64,000 nt of DNA from JAKEHZ01 sp035280505 (lineage in GTDB: Bacteria > Acidobacteriota > Blastocatellia > RBC074). How positions within the stretch are numbered: position 1 is the stretch's first letter; every line of letters begins with the position of its first letter. The stretch spans positions 1 to 64,000 of the forward strand of contig DATEFT010000635.1 of assembly GCA_035280505.1 (NCBI GenBank), written 5' to 3'. The position numbers and the translations under genes are program-made. The notes under the pieces were generated by a model, which was given only the letters and a program-made list of their open reading frames with translations, was not told where the DNA came from and did no database searches. Shown in pieces: positions 9,188 to 20,000 of this stretch.

Positions 9188-10135
9188 ATGAAGAAGATTT
9201 TGGTGATCCTGATGCTGTGCTGGGCCTGGGTGAAGACCCCGGCCCAAACTATTTCATTCGAGCAGCAAGCTTTGACCGCGGTTCAGCAGATGCCCGCCTC
9301 GAGCCTCGATCCCGAACTGCCGGCCCGCTCTTTCCAGACCTGGTTCAACGAACTGATCGGCCCCCGCGCCGGAGTGATCTGGCAGTTGACCGAGTGCGGT
9401 GAACGAATCTCCGCTCAGGGCGAAACCGAATCGGACCTGCCGGCCTGCGCGGAGGTCACCGCGGGCCTGCCGGATGGAGGCAAAGTGATCGTCGTGATCA
9501 CCGTCGGGACCTTCAAAAAGGGGCTCACCGGCAGACCGGCCTTCTTTCGCGCCGTGGTCGAACGCAACGAACAGCTCCGTCCCGTCCAGCGCCTCTGCGA
9601 AGTGGCCGAGGTCCTGCTCATGAATACCACCCGGCCCCGCAGTCTGGGCCGCTCCAAATCGGGAGCGCTCTCCATCAAGCTGCCGGCGCTCAAACCCAAT
9701 CCGGCGGGAATTAATTTCCCTTTTTATGCCGCCCGCATCTTGCCGACCAGTCCGATTTTTGAGATCGTTCCACAGGGGTTAATTCGAGAAGAGGCGCCGG
9801 CTCCACCGCCGGCACCATCGTCCACTCCCCAGGCCTTGCCGGAAACACAGGATGTGGCGGAAGGAGTCTTACGGGGCAACGCCACGACCAAGGTCAAACC
9901 GAGTTACCCGCTAAGTGCGAGAAAGATGAATGCCTTAGGACCGGTAGAGGTCCGAATCTTGATCTCGGAGACCGGGACTGTAATCGATGCCAAGGCCCTC
10001 AGCGGACATATGGCGCTGCGCGGCGCGGCAGTTGAGGCAGCATCCCGATGGGTCTTCAGACCCACGACCATCAACCGCACTCCCGTCAAGGTCCAGGGCA
10101 TCTTGACCTTTATCTTTACGCCCAGTGAAAAATAG
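9188..10135 (+). CDS. Exported protein with unrecognised N-terminal domain and TonB C-terminal domain (TonB 2)
   Basis: This 315-residue paralogue of TonB 1 has a hydrophobic leader (about 1-20, ending TPAQ), the N-terminal domain with GVIWQLTECG, CAEV and VGTFKKG, a Pro-rich linker, and a TonB C-terminal domain ending VQGILTFIFTP. An earlier in-frame start at 9131 would add 19 residues inside the inverted-repeat region; the ATG at 9188 opens directly with a signal peptide aligning with its paralogues, so I prefer it. It lies 236 bases after receptor 2 with a nested palindrome between. The role as periplasmic partner of receptor 2 is inferred from position and domain. Confidence 0.8.
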   Translation: MKKILVILMLCWAWVKTPAQTISFEQQALTAVQQMPASSLDPELPARSFQTWFNELIGPRAGVIWQLTECGERISAQGETESDLPACAEVTAGLPDGGKVIVVITVGTFKKGLTGRPAFFRAVVERNEQLRPVQRLCEVAEVLLMNTTRPRSLGRSKSGALSIKLPALKPNPAGINFPFYAARILPTSPIFEIVPQGLIREEAPAPPPAPSSTPQALPETQDVAEGVLRGNATTKVKPSYPLSARKMNALGPVEVRILISETGTVIDAKALSGHMALRGAAVEAASRWVFRPTTINRTPVKVQGILTFIFTPSEK

Positions 10136-10169
10136 CGGCCCCTCACGACCGGAGCCCGGGATTGATTGG

Positions 10170-10227
10170 CGAAAATAACGAAAGAAACGAATCTCGACCC
10201 CGCTTTTCGTTTGTTTCGTTATCTTCG
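10170..10227. repeat. AACGAAA variant palindrome after TonB 2
   Basis: The left arm with AATAACGAAAGAAACGAA (ending 10191) pairs with the right arm from 10206, TTCGTTTGTTTCGTTATC, with a few mismatches. The word structure copies the CGCGAAA family with C changed to A. It starts 35 bases after the TonB 2 stop. Confidence 0.55.
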
Positions 10228-10314
10228 TTTATCTCGTATTCTGTAGGGTCATTTGAGTTATGATATTCAGCGTTTTTAAGAATCCACAGAAAGAGTATTT
10301 CCGAGGTTCAAACG

Positions 10315-11499
10315 ATGCGATTACGGTTCAGACTGAGTGTCTTGGGTAGAGATCGAATCCTGAAGGCGGCTGTCTCCATCAACCTCTTGCTGTTCTGCTG
10401 GAGCGCCACGATCTTCGGACAGACGAACGCGAAACGCGAGGCGGGTGACCTCTTTGCCGGGATTGAGCTGGGAACGGACGGCCTCAGAACGGTGGCCCTC
10501 CGCTTCTCCCGCGGAGAAGACGAGCCCAGTCTCAAGCTGCTCTATTCGGAGAATATCCATCTCGGCCTGGGTCGCACCAGCAGCGGAAAGTTCGCGCCGC
10601 GCGCCTCGGAGGAGGCCGCGCAGGCTCTCCAGAAATTGTTGGGGCGCCTGGATCAGCAATACCGCGTCCCCGCCGAACGAATCTTTCTGATCGGCAGCAG
10701 CAGTCTCGGCGCCGACCATCCGGAGGACCTCCTCGGCACCATCGCCAAGGTCACGGGGCGCACCCTCAACTTTCTCGATGTGGAGACCGAAGTTCAGCTC
10801 AGCATCGTCGGAACCATCTCGCGGCGGGAGAGCATCGGCGATACCTGGATCGACAATCGCAACTCATCCGTCCTGATCGAGATCGGCAGCGATAGCACAA
10901 AGGGCGGTTACCAGTTGCTGAAATATCTGCCTTCGGCGCCTCCCAGCTACGATTTCGTGACCATGAGCATTCCCCAGGGAACGGTCAGCTTCGCCAACGA
11001 AATCAGCCGCGCCAACAAGACCGTCAGCGATCTGCCGGGATTCGCCCAGAAAGTCCAGGGCTCGGGCGCCGGCACTCTGCGGAACGCGCTCCGTAAAGAG
11101 TGCGAGAGCAAACCGGGCCTCGTGATTCGCAAACGCGTCTACCTGACGGGCGATATCGTCTGGGCTCTGGCGACCCTGGTCTACCCCACCGACCGCCAAA
11201 ATTTCGTGCCGCTCACGCCCAAGGACATCACCCTCTTCGCCGGCAAAATGGCCGAGAACCCCCAGGAGATGCTCACTCCCGACCTCTCGAAGGTCACGGA
11301 CCGCGACCTGGCTCAGGAGATCGAACGGGAATTGGAAGCCGTCAGAAACACCTTCACGCCCCAACAACTGATCGCCGGAGCCGAGTTGCTCAAGACCATC
11401 TCGACCGAACTCAAATGGCAGGAGAAGAAGATCTGGTTCGCCCGCTTCGGACAGTTGGGCCGCGTCCTGAGTTACGTTCGGCTCCAGGCCGGAAAGTAG
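10315..11499 (+). CDS. Exported Ppx/GppA-like (ASKHA-fold) protein
   Basis: The 394-residue protein has a basic N-terminus, a hydrophobic segment (about 17-36) ending FGQ, and then a pattern resembling the exopolyphosphatase/guanosine-pentaphosphatase family: GIELGTDGLRTVALRFS (about 49-65) as first phosphate-binding loop, LIEIGSDSTKGGYQ (about 187-200) as second, and TGDIVWALA (about 278-286). In cytosolic Ppx/GppA the second loop is usually DIGGGS; here it is EIGSDS, so the catalytic Gly/Glu pattern is altered and activity is uncertain. An ASKHA ATPase-like fold behind a secretion signal is unusual because ATP is not available outside. It sits alone between two receptor units. Assignment rests on motif reading only. 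Confidence 0.5.
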   Translation: MRLRFRLSVLGRDRILKAAVSINLLLFCWSATIFGQTNAKREAGDLFAGIELGTDGLRTVALRFSRGEDEPSLKLLYSENIHLGLGRTSSGKFAPRASEEAAQALQKLLGRLDQQYRVPAERIFLIGSSSLGADHPEDLLGTIAKVTGRTLNFLDVETEVQLSIVGTISRRESIGDTWIDNRNSSVLIEIGSDSTKGGYQLLKYLPSAPPSYDFVTMSIPQGTVSFANEISRANKTVSDLPGFAQKVQGSGAGTLRNALRKECESKPGLVIRKRVYLTGDIVWALATLVYPTDRQNFVPLTPKDITLFAGKMAENPQEMLTPDLSKVTDRDLAQEIERELEAVRNTFTPQQLIAGAELLKTISTELKWQEKKIWFARFGQLGRVLSYVRLQAGK

Positions 11500-12163
11500 C
11501 TCGCGCGCCGGAAGCTAGTAACTTCCGCCCCCAGGTACCATCGATCCTGGTAATCGAAGCAGTAACTCCGGCTCATCCGGCTCATCCTCTAATTACAGCC
11601 TTGCAATAATTTAGACGCGCGCTTCCGCATGACCAGGGAAGTAACCCCATTGACTTCGCACTCCGATAATGTATAGTTAGCGGTGTCTGTAAACTAACTA
11701 GCTAACACAAATAATTAATATCTGTCCATGCTTCTCAAAGGATCAAAGGATTGCTGTGTCAGGTTTCTCCCGATCTTTCTTTGAAAGCAGGTACCGGGCG
11801 GGCGTCGTTTTGCGCACCGCCTCCAGCTAGCCCCACTAGCACTGCAACATCTAGCCCAGGACTATGTTCGGCAGCAGAATAGTAATCTGGCGAATAATCA
11901 AGATCGTAAATTATTTATAATACGGCTATCACCTTTGACACCGCGCCCTCATTCCATGGGTGTGAGACCTACTTGTGGATAGTGGCAGTACTTTGTTTGG
12001 AAATCATCATAATCGATAAAGCTATTATGATCTCTTAATCATCAATCACTGCCATCCCGACCTCTATCCCTTGAGAGGAAGTAAGGTCGGATTAGTTACG
12101 AGTATCTAACGAGTGGAATTTCATTCTGCTCGTAACAGGTTAATCCACTTAGCAGGAGGTCAC
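11500..12163. other. Gene-free leader region of receptor 3
   Basis: I see no gene in these 664 AT-rich bases. They contain the shared promoter motif at 11650-11677 and, near the 3' end, two overlapping possible stems: CCGACCT (12057-12063) with AGGTCGG (12084-12090), and CCTCT (12061-12065) with AGAGG (12074-12078). The two stems share bases and exclude each other, as in a switch, though such short stems can arise by chance. The ribosome site AGGAGGT lies before 12164. Confidence 0.55.
11650..11677 (+). promoter_or_regulatory. Promoter-like motif shared by receptor genes (copy 2)
   Basis: TTGACT (11650-11655) and TATAGT (11672-11677) have a 16-base spacer. The words ATTGACTTC and AATGTATAGTTA match the copy at 312-338 closely although the bases between are unrelated. 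The distance to the receptor 3 start is about 490 bases. Confidence 0.6.
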
Positions 12164-15100
12164 ATGTTCAAGCAATTGATAAGGGGGTTGTGTCTGTTGG
12201 CCGTGCTTTGCCTCGGCGCGGTTCCGATTTGGGCTCAGGCCCAGGGCTCGTCGGCGGATTTGACCGGTACCGTCTTTGACCCTTCGAAAGCGTTAATCAA
12301 AGGTGCGACCGTCACCGCGACCAACGTCGAGACGATGTTGACCCGGGTCGTGACGTCCGGCCCGAACGGGGTCTATCGGATCTCGCTGCTGCCGCCCGGA
12401 ACGTATGAGGTCAAGAGCGAGGCCCAGGGTTTCAGCCCTCAAGTCAAGCGGGGGGTCACGCTGACCGTCGGACAGACCGCCGTGATCAATTTCGAGCTGC
12501 CGCTGGGCGTCAAGATGGAGGTCGAAGTGATCGACACCTCGGTGCCGCTCCTCGAAATGGAGCGAACCCATCAAGCCAGCACCATCACTCAAAAACCGAT
12601 CAATAATCTGCCGATCAACGGGCGCAATTTTCTGGATTTCGCGAAGCTGACGCCCGGAGTCTCCGACGAGAGTCCGTTGGTGACGAAGGTCGCGGTGCCC
12701 CAGATTCCGACGTCCGGGCTCTCGTTCGGCGGTCAGAACGGGCGAGCCAACAGCGTGCTGATCGACGGCGTGGACAACAACGATATCGCCAGCAACGGCG
12801 TCCGCCCGACCATCAGTCAGGAGGCGGTCCGCGAGTATCAGATCAACCGTCAGGGCTATAACCCCGAATTCGGCCGCGCGAGCGCGGGAACCATCAACCT
12901 CGTCACCAAGAGCGGGACCAGCAAGTTCCACGGAAACGTCTACAACTATTTCCGCAACGAACAACTGGATGCCCGCAACACGTTCGCCACCTCGGCGTCG
13001 CAGGATCCGCCCTTCAAGCGGAACCAGCCCGGCTTCACGCTGGGCGGCCCGCTCAGAGCCAAGGCATTCTTCTTCGTTTCGCACGAGGGGCTCTATCGCC
13101 GGGAGTCGGCGATCACGACCATCCTCTCCGATCCCTCGATTCTGCAACCGACTTCCGGACAGCAGGCGCTGATCAACGCGCTGCTCGGATCCGGCAATCC
13201 GGCCCTGGGTGTGAGGCTGCAAAACATGCTCAACATCGGCCCGAACGCCCAGCCGCCGTTCCAGCGGAATCTGGCGACCTATCAATTCCTGAACAATGCG
13301 ACCGGGATCTTCCCGATTCGCGAAAATTCCTCGACCTCCAACCTCCGGATCGATCAGGCGTTCAACGAACAGGACTATCTCCTGTTCCGATACAGCTTCA
13401 CCAACGACGCGATCCATGGGGTCGGAGTCGGCGGTCTGCAGAGCCCTTCCCGAGGCTATGACATCGGAATCATCGATCACGGATTCGTGGTGGGCGAGAC
13501 CCATCTCTTCTCCGGGGGCTCGGCGAACGAGCTTCGTTTTCAGTTCGTGCGTAACACGTTCAACGCCAACACGGTCGATCCGTACGGTCCGCAGTACAAC
13601 CTCTTTGGGATCGGAACCCTCGGCCGCGATTTCAGCGCGCCCTCGGATCGCCGGCAATATCGAACGCAATTGCTCGATAACTTTTCTCTGATGCGAGGAA
13701 AGAACAGGATCAAATTCGGCGGCGATTTCAACCGGTACAGCTTCAAGGTCAATCAACCGATCTTCGGAGGCGGCAACATCGACTTCTCACCGATTCCGGT
13801 CCCGCTGGGCGCGATTCTGGACCCGGCCTATACCGGCCAGGTGCTGACCGCGCTCGGTCCGGGCGGACTGAACCGGCCGGATCTGCAGGCGGTCCTGGGG
13901 CAGAACCTGACCGTCGTGCAGTTGCTGAATTATGGATTCCCGGCCTCGCTCAACCAGGGATACGGCAATCCCAGCGCCGATCTTTCGGGGTACCTCTTCG
14001 GGACCTACGCGCAAGACGGCGTGCAACTGAAGCCCAATCTGTTCCTGAACTTCGGTCTCCGCTACGATTACGACAAACCTCCGGCCGGAGTGAATCGCGA
14101 TCGGAACAATTTCAGCCCGCGAATCGGTTTCTCGTACGATCCGTTCAAATCCGGCAAGACCGTGATCCGCGGCGGCGGCGGAATGTTCTACCAACCGCTC
14201 TTCACGGCGACGGCCTTCATCTCGACGATTCTGGGCGGCGGACAGATCAGCAATATCCTGGTCACGGCCGATCCCTTGATCTCGCCGATCGATCCGAATT
14301 CATTTTGCGGCCGGCAGCTAGCGACCTCCAGAGTGCCGCCGTCCGCCTGCTTCTACCAGTCACTGGCCGCGCAGGGCGTGATCACGCTCCCGTCGACCTC
14401 CACGATTCCTGAATCGGCCTACCAGCAACTGCTGGGCCTGAACCGCGCGGGGAGCGTCAATCGGGCGGTGCTGCGGCTGGCCGACAACGTCGTCAATCCG
14501 TATAGTTTTCAGGGCAGCATCGGGATCGATCATGAGTTCGGCCGTGACTTCTTCGTCTCGGTCAACTATCAGCTCAATCACGGCGTGAACCTGATCCGAA
14601 GCCGCCAGATCAACGCGCTCCCCAATCCCAACCGGCTGGATGCGCTGGGGCGCCCATCCCTCACCGGACGCGCCGACCAGACGAAACTGATCGACTATAT
14701 CTATGAGACGGGCGGCAATTCGATCTATCACAGCATGCAGGTGGAGGTGAATCGCAAGTTCGGCCGTTACTATCAGTTGATCGGAGCCTACACGCTGAGC
14801 AAGGCGATCGACGACGCGACCGATCTCGCTTTCGGACAGGGTCCGCAAGACCCGACCAACCCCGGAGCCGATCGCGGTCTTTCGGCGTTCGATGTCCGGC
14901 AACGGCTCACGCTCACCTCGCTGATCGATAGTCCGTTTAAAGGCGGCAGCGGCAAACCGCTCTATCAGCGGGTGCTCGCCAACTTCTACTTCTCGCCGAT
15001 CGCGACCGTGCGCTCCGGTTTCCCATTCAACATCGTCACCGGAATCGACGTCAACCTGGACAACAACATCAACGATCGTCCCTTTGCGGTCGGAAGAAAT

Positions 15101-15394
15101 ACCGGCCTCGGGCCCGGATTCTTCGCGATGGATCTGCGAATCGGTCGCCGGTTCCCGCTCGGAGCCGACGGTTCGCGTTCGATCGAGGCGATCTTCGATA
15201 CTTTCAATCTCTTCAACCGCGCCAACTACAAAGACCTGAACAACAACACCAGCGGACAGCTCTATCTCGACCGGGCCGGTTTCTCGGATGTCCGCGTGGC
15301 AGGTTGTACGGACCGGGCGACGAGCGCCCTCTGCGGGTTCACCGCGGCTTACGACCCACGCATTATTCAACTCGCGGTCAAGCTCAACTTCTAA
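12164..15394 (+). CDS. TonB-dependent receptor, Oar-like (receptor 3)
   Basis: A 1076-residue receptor with signal peptide (about 1-27, ending PIWAQA), carboxypeptidase-regulatory-like domain, plug words NLPINGRNFLDF and LIDGVDNNDI, and a barrel ending LAVKLNF. An in-frame ATG at 12113 lacks a ribosome site; AGGAGGT sits just before 12164, which also starts the signal peptide. It is closer to receptors 4 and 5 than to 1 and 2: they share EMERTHQ or EPERTHQ, the QDPPFKRNQPGFT segment and, near the end, a Cys-containing loop (GCTDRATSALCGF) that receptors 1 and 2 lack. That loop could form a surface disulfide. A TonB-domain gene follows. Confidence 0.9.
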   Translation: MFKQLIRGLCLLAVLCLGAVPIWAQAQGSSADLTGTVFDPSKALIKGATVTATNVETMLTRVVTSGPNGVYRISLLPPGTYEVKSEAQGFSPQVKRGVTLTVGQTAVINFELPLGVKMEVEVIDTSVPLLEMERTHQASTITQKPINNLPINGRNFLDFAKLTPGVSDESPLVTKVAVPQIPTSGLSFGGQNGRANSVLIDGVDNNDIASNGVRPTISQEAVREYQINRQGYNPEFGRASAGTINLVTKSGTSKFHGNVYNYFRNEQLDARNTFATSASQDPPFKRNQPGFTLGGPLRAKAFFFVSHEGLYRRESAITTILSDPSILQPTSGQQALINALLGSGNPALGVRLQNMLNIGPNAQPPFQRNLATYQFLNNATGIFPIRENSSTSNLRIDQAFNEQDYLLFRYSFTNDAIHGVGVGGLQSPSRGYDIGIIDHGFVVGETHLFSGGSANELRFQFVRNTFNANTVDPYGPQYNLFGIGTLGRDFSAPSDRRQYRTQLLDNFSLMRGKNRIKFGGDFNRYSFKVNQPIFGGGNIDFSPIPVPLGAILDPAYTGQVLTALGPGGLNRPDLQAVLGQNLTVVQLLNYGFPASLNQGYGNPSADLSGYLFGTYAQDGVQLKPNLFLNFGLRYDYDKPPAGVNRDRNNFSPRIGFSYDPFKSGKTVIRGGGGMFYQPLFTATAFISTILGGGQISNILVTADPLISPIDPNSFCGRQLATSRVPPSACFYQSLAAQGVITLPSTSTIPESAYQQLLGLNRAGSVNRAVLRLADNVVNPYSFQGSIGIDHEFGRDFFVSVNYQLNHGVNLIRSRQINALPNPNRLDALGRPSLTGRADQTKLIDYIYETGGNSIYHSMQVEVNRKFGRYYQLIGAYTLSKAIDDATDLAFGQGPQDPTNPGADRGLSAFDVRQRLTLTSLIDSPFKGGSGKPLYQRVLANFYFSPIATVRSGFPFNIVTGIDVNLDNNINDRPFAVGRNTGLGPGFFAMDLRIGRRFPLGADGSRSIEAIFDTFNLFNRANYKDLNNNTSGQLYLDRAGFSDVRVAGCTDRATSALCGFTAAYDPRIIQLAVKLNF

Positions 15395-15448
15395 CTGGAA
15401 TTGAGATCGCACGGCTCTCGCAGACCGTGGCGAATTCCTGGAGAGAAC

Positions 15449-15487
15449 GGAACGACGGAAAAGGAGAACTCCTTTTCCGTCTGTTCC
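15449..15487. repeat. Inverted repeat between receptor 3 and TonB 3
   Basis: GGAACGACGGAAAAGGAG (15449-15466) pairs with CTCCTTTTCCGTCTGTTCC (15469-15487), leaving a very short loop. The arms are not CGCGAAA words, but the placement and GGAA repeat style are like the other copies. It starts 55 bases after the receptor stop. Confidence 0.65.
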
Positions 15488-15551
15488 GCCTGCTTTTCCG
15501 TCATTCGCGGTATTGTATAATCTACCCGAACGATCATAGATCAGGAGTGAG

Positions 15552-16589
15552 ATGAAGACCTCTGCGATGATCATAGCAATGGCGTTGCTGCTGTGTGCGG
15601 AGATCCGGGTCGCGGCCCAGACGGAGTCGTTCGAGAAGCAGGCCGTGGCGCTGGTCCGGCAGATGCCGGCCTCCGCGCTCGACACGGAGTTGCCCAAACT
15701 TCCGTTCTCCACCTGGCTCACCCAACAGCTTGGCCCGCAAGCCGGCATCGTCTGGCAATTGACCGAATGCGGCGCCCCGATCAGGGACTCCGACCAGGCC
15801 GAGCCGGATCTGCGCGCCTGTACGGAGGTCAACGCCAGCCTGCCCGACGGCAGCAAGGTGATCATCGCCGTCATGGTCGGGACGTTCAAGAAAGGAATCA
15901 TCGGGACTCCGATCTTCTATTACGCCGTCGTGGAACGCGGCGAACAGCTCTATCAGATTGGCCGGTTGCACGAGGTCCCGCAGTCGATCTCCAAAGACAA
16001 GGCTCCGCTGGCGGTCCGGGGCTCTTCAAAATCGAGGGATCATTTCATCAAGTTGCCGGCCATCAATCTGGATCAGTTCGATCGACAAGAGCGGACCGAC
16101 CAGCAGTATCTCTTCGGAACCCAGCTCTTCTCACGGGCCAATCAGCCCTGGCTGCCGCTCCCTCGAGCGGACCTGGAAGAGAATGTGGTTCCGCCGCCCA
16201 CCGCCCCAGCATTCGCCAAATCAGGCACCAAACCGGGCGCCAAACCGGGCGCCAAACCGGGCCTCCCCTCCATTCCATCCGCCGAGACTGATTCATCGCC
16301 GCAGAGGGTCTCGGAGGGCGTCATCCAGGGCCAGACCATCACCCGAGTCAAACCGATCTACCCGCCCGCCGCCCGCATGCTGAACCTGAACGGAATGGTC
16401 ATGGTCGAGATCACGATCTCGGAGACCGGCCAGGTGACGGCCGCCCACGCCACCAGCGGACATAAAGCCCTGCGCTCACCGGCCGAGGACGCCGCCTACA
16501 AATGGGTCTTCAGACCGACGCTGCTCAACGGCGATCCAGTCAAGGTTCAAAGTATCCTGACCTTCATCTTCACGCCCGGCGGAAAATAA
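15552..16589 (+). CDS. Exported protein with unrecognised N-terminal domain and TonB C-terminal domain (TonB 3)
   Basis: This 345-residue paralogue has a hydrophobic leader ending RVAAQ (about 1-23), the domain with GIVWQLTECG, CTEV and VGTFKKG, a linker, and a TonB C-terminal domain with VKPIYPPAARMLNLNG and a final VQSILTFIFTP. The linker contains a tandem KPGA repeat encoded by three copies of a 12-base unit at about 16226-16262, a likely site of length change by slippage. CAGGAGTG precedes the ATG. It follows receptor 3 after 157 bases. Its partner role is inferred. Confidence 0.8.
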   Translation: MKTSAMIIAMALLLCAEIRVAAQTESFEKQAVALVRQMPASALDTELPKLPFSTWLTQQLGPQAGIVWQLTECGAPIRDSDQAEPDLRACTEVNASLPDGSKVIIAVMVGTFKKGIIGTPIFYYAVVERGEQLYQIGRLHEVPQSISKDKAPLAVRGSSKSRDHFIKLPAINLDQFDRQERTDQQYLFGTQLFSRANQPWLPLPRADLEENVVPPPTAPAFAKSGTKPGAKPGAKPGLPSIPSAETDSSPQRVSEGVIQGQTITRVKPIYPPAARMLNLNGMVMVEITISETGQVTAAHATSGHKALRSPAEDAAYKWVFRPTLLNGDPVKVQSILTFIFTPGGK

Positions 16590-17066
16590 CAGGCGGATCG
16601 AGGCCCGATGTATAAATCATAATAGACGGCCGGCAGGTTAAAGTTATTGACTTCACGAGGTAAAAACTATAGCTTAGCCCTCGTTTGTTATTAACCATAG
16701 TCTACTAACTTATAACGATGCCAACATTGTTCTGATAGAGACTGCTATTTTGTTCTTAGATCTAAGCCAGGAGCGATAACTTCGATCAGCCCTATTCCGA
16801 TCAGCCCCCGCGCTGCGCGCCCCAATAAACCAAGACCCGGCAAAGACCCAATGGAGATCCTCACCACCACACGCTCGGCGTGATTGGCGTCCTCACTGCT
16901 GGATCCGGTGCTGCCCGGAGAAGCAGCCTCGCGACATTCTCACTCTCGGCGCCGCTCTATCAAAACAATCATCATTCTTGTGCGCTGCTCCACCATCCCG
17001 CTCCAGCGGAGGGTCGGGTGAGTTGTGCCTGATCGAGGCGGCGAACAATCGGTAATTGGAGGTTAA
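16590..17066. other. Gene-free leader region of receptor 4
   Basis: No gene is supported in these 477 bases. The shared promoter motif lies at 16647-16673, directly after the TonB 3 stop. The 3' half is GC-richer and has several small self-complementary words such as GCGCTGCGCGC, but no strong stem followed by a T run. GGAGGT lies just before the ATG at 17067. Confidence 0.55.
16647..16673 (+). promoter_or_regulatory. Promoter-like motif shared by receptor genes (copy 3)
   Basis: TTGACT (16647-16652) and TATAGC (16668-16673) are 15 bases apart and preceded by the same ATTGACTTC word as copies 1 and 2. The receptor 4 start is about 390 bases downstream. Confidence 0.55.
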
Positions 17067-20000
17067 ATGCTCAGAGATCTAGTAAGGGTATGCTACGTGT
17101 TCAGCCTGCTGCTCCTGACCGCCGGGCCCGGTCTGGCCCAGGCGCAGAGTGCTTCAGCCGATCTGACCGGTTCCGTCGCGGACCCGTCGAAGGCGGTGGT
17201 CTCCGGGGCGACCGTCACGGCGGTCAATCTCGAGACCGGGTTGATTCGAGTCGCGACGTCCGACCTCACCGGCGTCTATCGCGTCTCGCTGCTGCCGCCC
17301 GGCTGCTACGAGTTGAAGGTTCGCGCCGAGGGCTTCAACGTCCAGGTCAAGCGCAACATCATGCTGACCGTCGGCCAGACGGCGCTGATCAATTTCGATC
17401 TGGCGCTCGGCGTCAAGACCGAGACCGAGGTGATCGAGACCAGCACGCCGGTGATCGAGATGGAACGGACCCATCAGTCATCGACCATCACCCAGAGGCC
17501 GATCGATAACCTGCCGCTCAATGGACGCAACTTCCTGGATTTCGCCCGGCTCACACCCGGCGTGGTCGAGGAGAGCCCGGCGGTGGCGAAGGTCCTGGTT
17601 CCTCAACTCCCGACCTCCGGGCTCTCGTTCGCCGGGCAGAATGGACGCTCCAACAGCATCCAGATCGACGGGGTCGACAATAACGACATCACCAGCAACG
17701 GGGTGCGCCCGACCATCAGTCAGGAGGCGGTCCGGGAGTTCCAGATCAATCGTCATGGCTACAATGCCGAGTTCGGCCGCGCCAGCGGCGGAGTCATCAA
17801 CATCGTCTCCAAGAGCGGCTCGAACGAACTGCACGGAAACCTCTACGACTATTTCCGCAACGAGCGGCTCGACGCGCGCAACGTCTTCGCCTCGGCCTAT
17901 CGGCAGGATCCGCCCTTCAAACGCAATCAGCCCGGTTTCACGCTCGGCGGTCCCCTGCAGCGAGATCGAACCTTCTTCTTCGCCTCATATGAAGGACTGA
18001 TCAGGCGCGAATCGACGATCTCGACGATCCTGGCCGATCCCTGGATCCTCAATCCGACGACCGGCCAGCAGTCCCTGATCGCCCCGCTGCTCGGATCGAC
18101 CAACCCGGATGACGTCCTCCTGGGTCAACAGTTGCAGGCGCTGCTGACGACCACGGCCAACAGCGCACCTCAATCGATCGGCCCGGCTCTCCAGCAGAAC
18201 CGCGCCACCTATCACTACCTCGCCGCGTCGACCGGAATCTTTCCCGTCAACGAGACCTCGAACACGGGCAGCCTCCGGATCGACCATGCTTTCAGCGAGC
18301 AGGACTATCTCTTCTCCAGATACAACCTGACCAACGACAGCCAGCGGAATATCGGGATCGGCGGCCTCTTCGCGCCCTCGGCCGGTTTCGACTTGGCGAT
18401 CATCGATCACACCTACGTCCTCGGCGAGACGCATCTCTTCCGGGGCGGTTCGACCAACGAACTGCGGCTCCAACTGGTCCGCAATGCCTTCAACGCCAAC
18501 ACGGTCGATCCCTTCGGCCCGCATTACCAGATCGCCGGGATCGGCACCTTCGGGCGCGACTTCACCGCCCCCTCGAATCGCACGCAATGGCGCGGGCAGG
18601 TGCTGGACAACTACAGCGTCAAATGGGGCCGCCATAATTTCAAACTGGGCGGCGATTTCAACCGCTATGCGTTCGAGGTCTACAATCCGGTCTTCGGCGG
18701 CGGCAACATCGATTTCACCCAGTTGCCGATTCCGCTCGGCGCGGTCTTGAACGGCAAGACCCAAGCGCAATTGAACGCGGCGCTCTCCAGGTTGGGACGA
18801 CCCGAACTCGGCTCGGTGCTCCTCCAACCGCTGACCACGGTGCAACAGATCAATTTCGGATTGCCCAGCGCGATCAACCAGGGCTACGGCAATCCCAACA
18901 CGAACCTGAACGGCAGCATCCTGGGGCTCTATCTGCAGGACGGCCTGCAGATCAAACCCGATCTCTATTTGAGTTTCGGCCTTCGTTACGACTACGAACT
19001 GCAACCGGACGGCACGCCCCGCGACGGCAACAACCTGGGCCCGCGCTTCGGGTTCACCTATACCCCGTTCAAAGGCGGCAAGACCTTGATCCGGGGCGGC
19101 GGCGGCCTCTACTATCAATCGCTCTACACGGCGACCGCCTTCATCTCCACGATCCTGGGCCGGGGACAGATCAGCAACGTCCTGGTCTCGGCCGATCCGC
19201 TGCTGACGCCGATCGCCGCCAATTCGCCTTGCGGTCAGGCGCTGGCGTCCGGCCTGCAGCCGTCCTTCTGTTTCTATCAGCAATTGGTCGCCGGCGGCCG
19301 ATTGAGTTTCTCCCCGACCTCGACGATCCCGGAGTCGGCCTATTCGGATCTGCTCGGACTGACGCGCCAAACGAGCGCCAACCGCGTGATCCTCAGGCTG
19401 GACAACAATGCCGTCAACCCCTACAGCGTTCAGGGCAGCCTCGGCATCGACCATCAGTTCGGGCGCGACCTCTCGCTCTCGGTCAACTACCTGATCAATC
19501 GCGGCACCAAGTTGATCCGAACCCGCCAGGTCAATGCCCTGCCGAACACCGTGATGACCGACGCCTTCGGACGCCCGGCGCTGACCAACCGCGTCGACCC
19601 GACCAGGCTGGCGGATTACGTCTATGAGACGGCGGGGAGTTCGATCTATCACGGTCTGGCCGTCTCTCTCAACAAACGGTTGAGCCGGCATTACCAGTTG
19701 ATCGGAGCCTATACCTTCGGCAAGGCCATCGACGACGTGACGGATCTCAACTTCGAACAGGGTCCGCAAGACCCGACCCGGATCGGGGCCGACCGGAGTC
19801 TCTCGTCATTCAACGTCAGCCACCGGCTTTCGTTGACCTCGCTCTTCGACAGCCCGTTCCGGGGCGGCGCCGGGAGACCGCTCTACGATCGGATCCTCGC
19901 CGATTTCTATCTCTCGCCGATCCTGACCCTCCGGTCCGGTTTCCCCTTCAACATTCGGACCGGAATCGACGTGAATATGGACAACAACAACAACGACCGG

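Noticed and set aside
11500..12163. Possible tRNA or riboswitch in the leader regions
   Set aside because: No T-loop word such as GTTCGA with matching acceptor ends, and no known riboswitch core could be aligned by eye.
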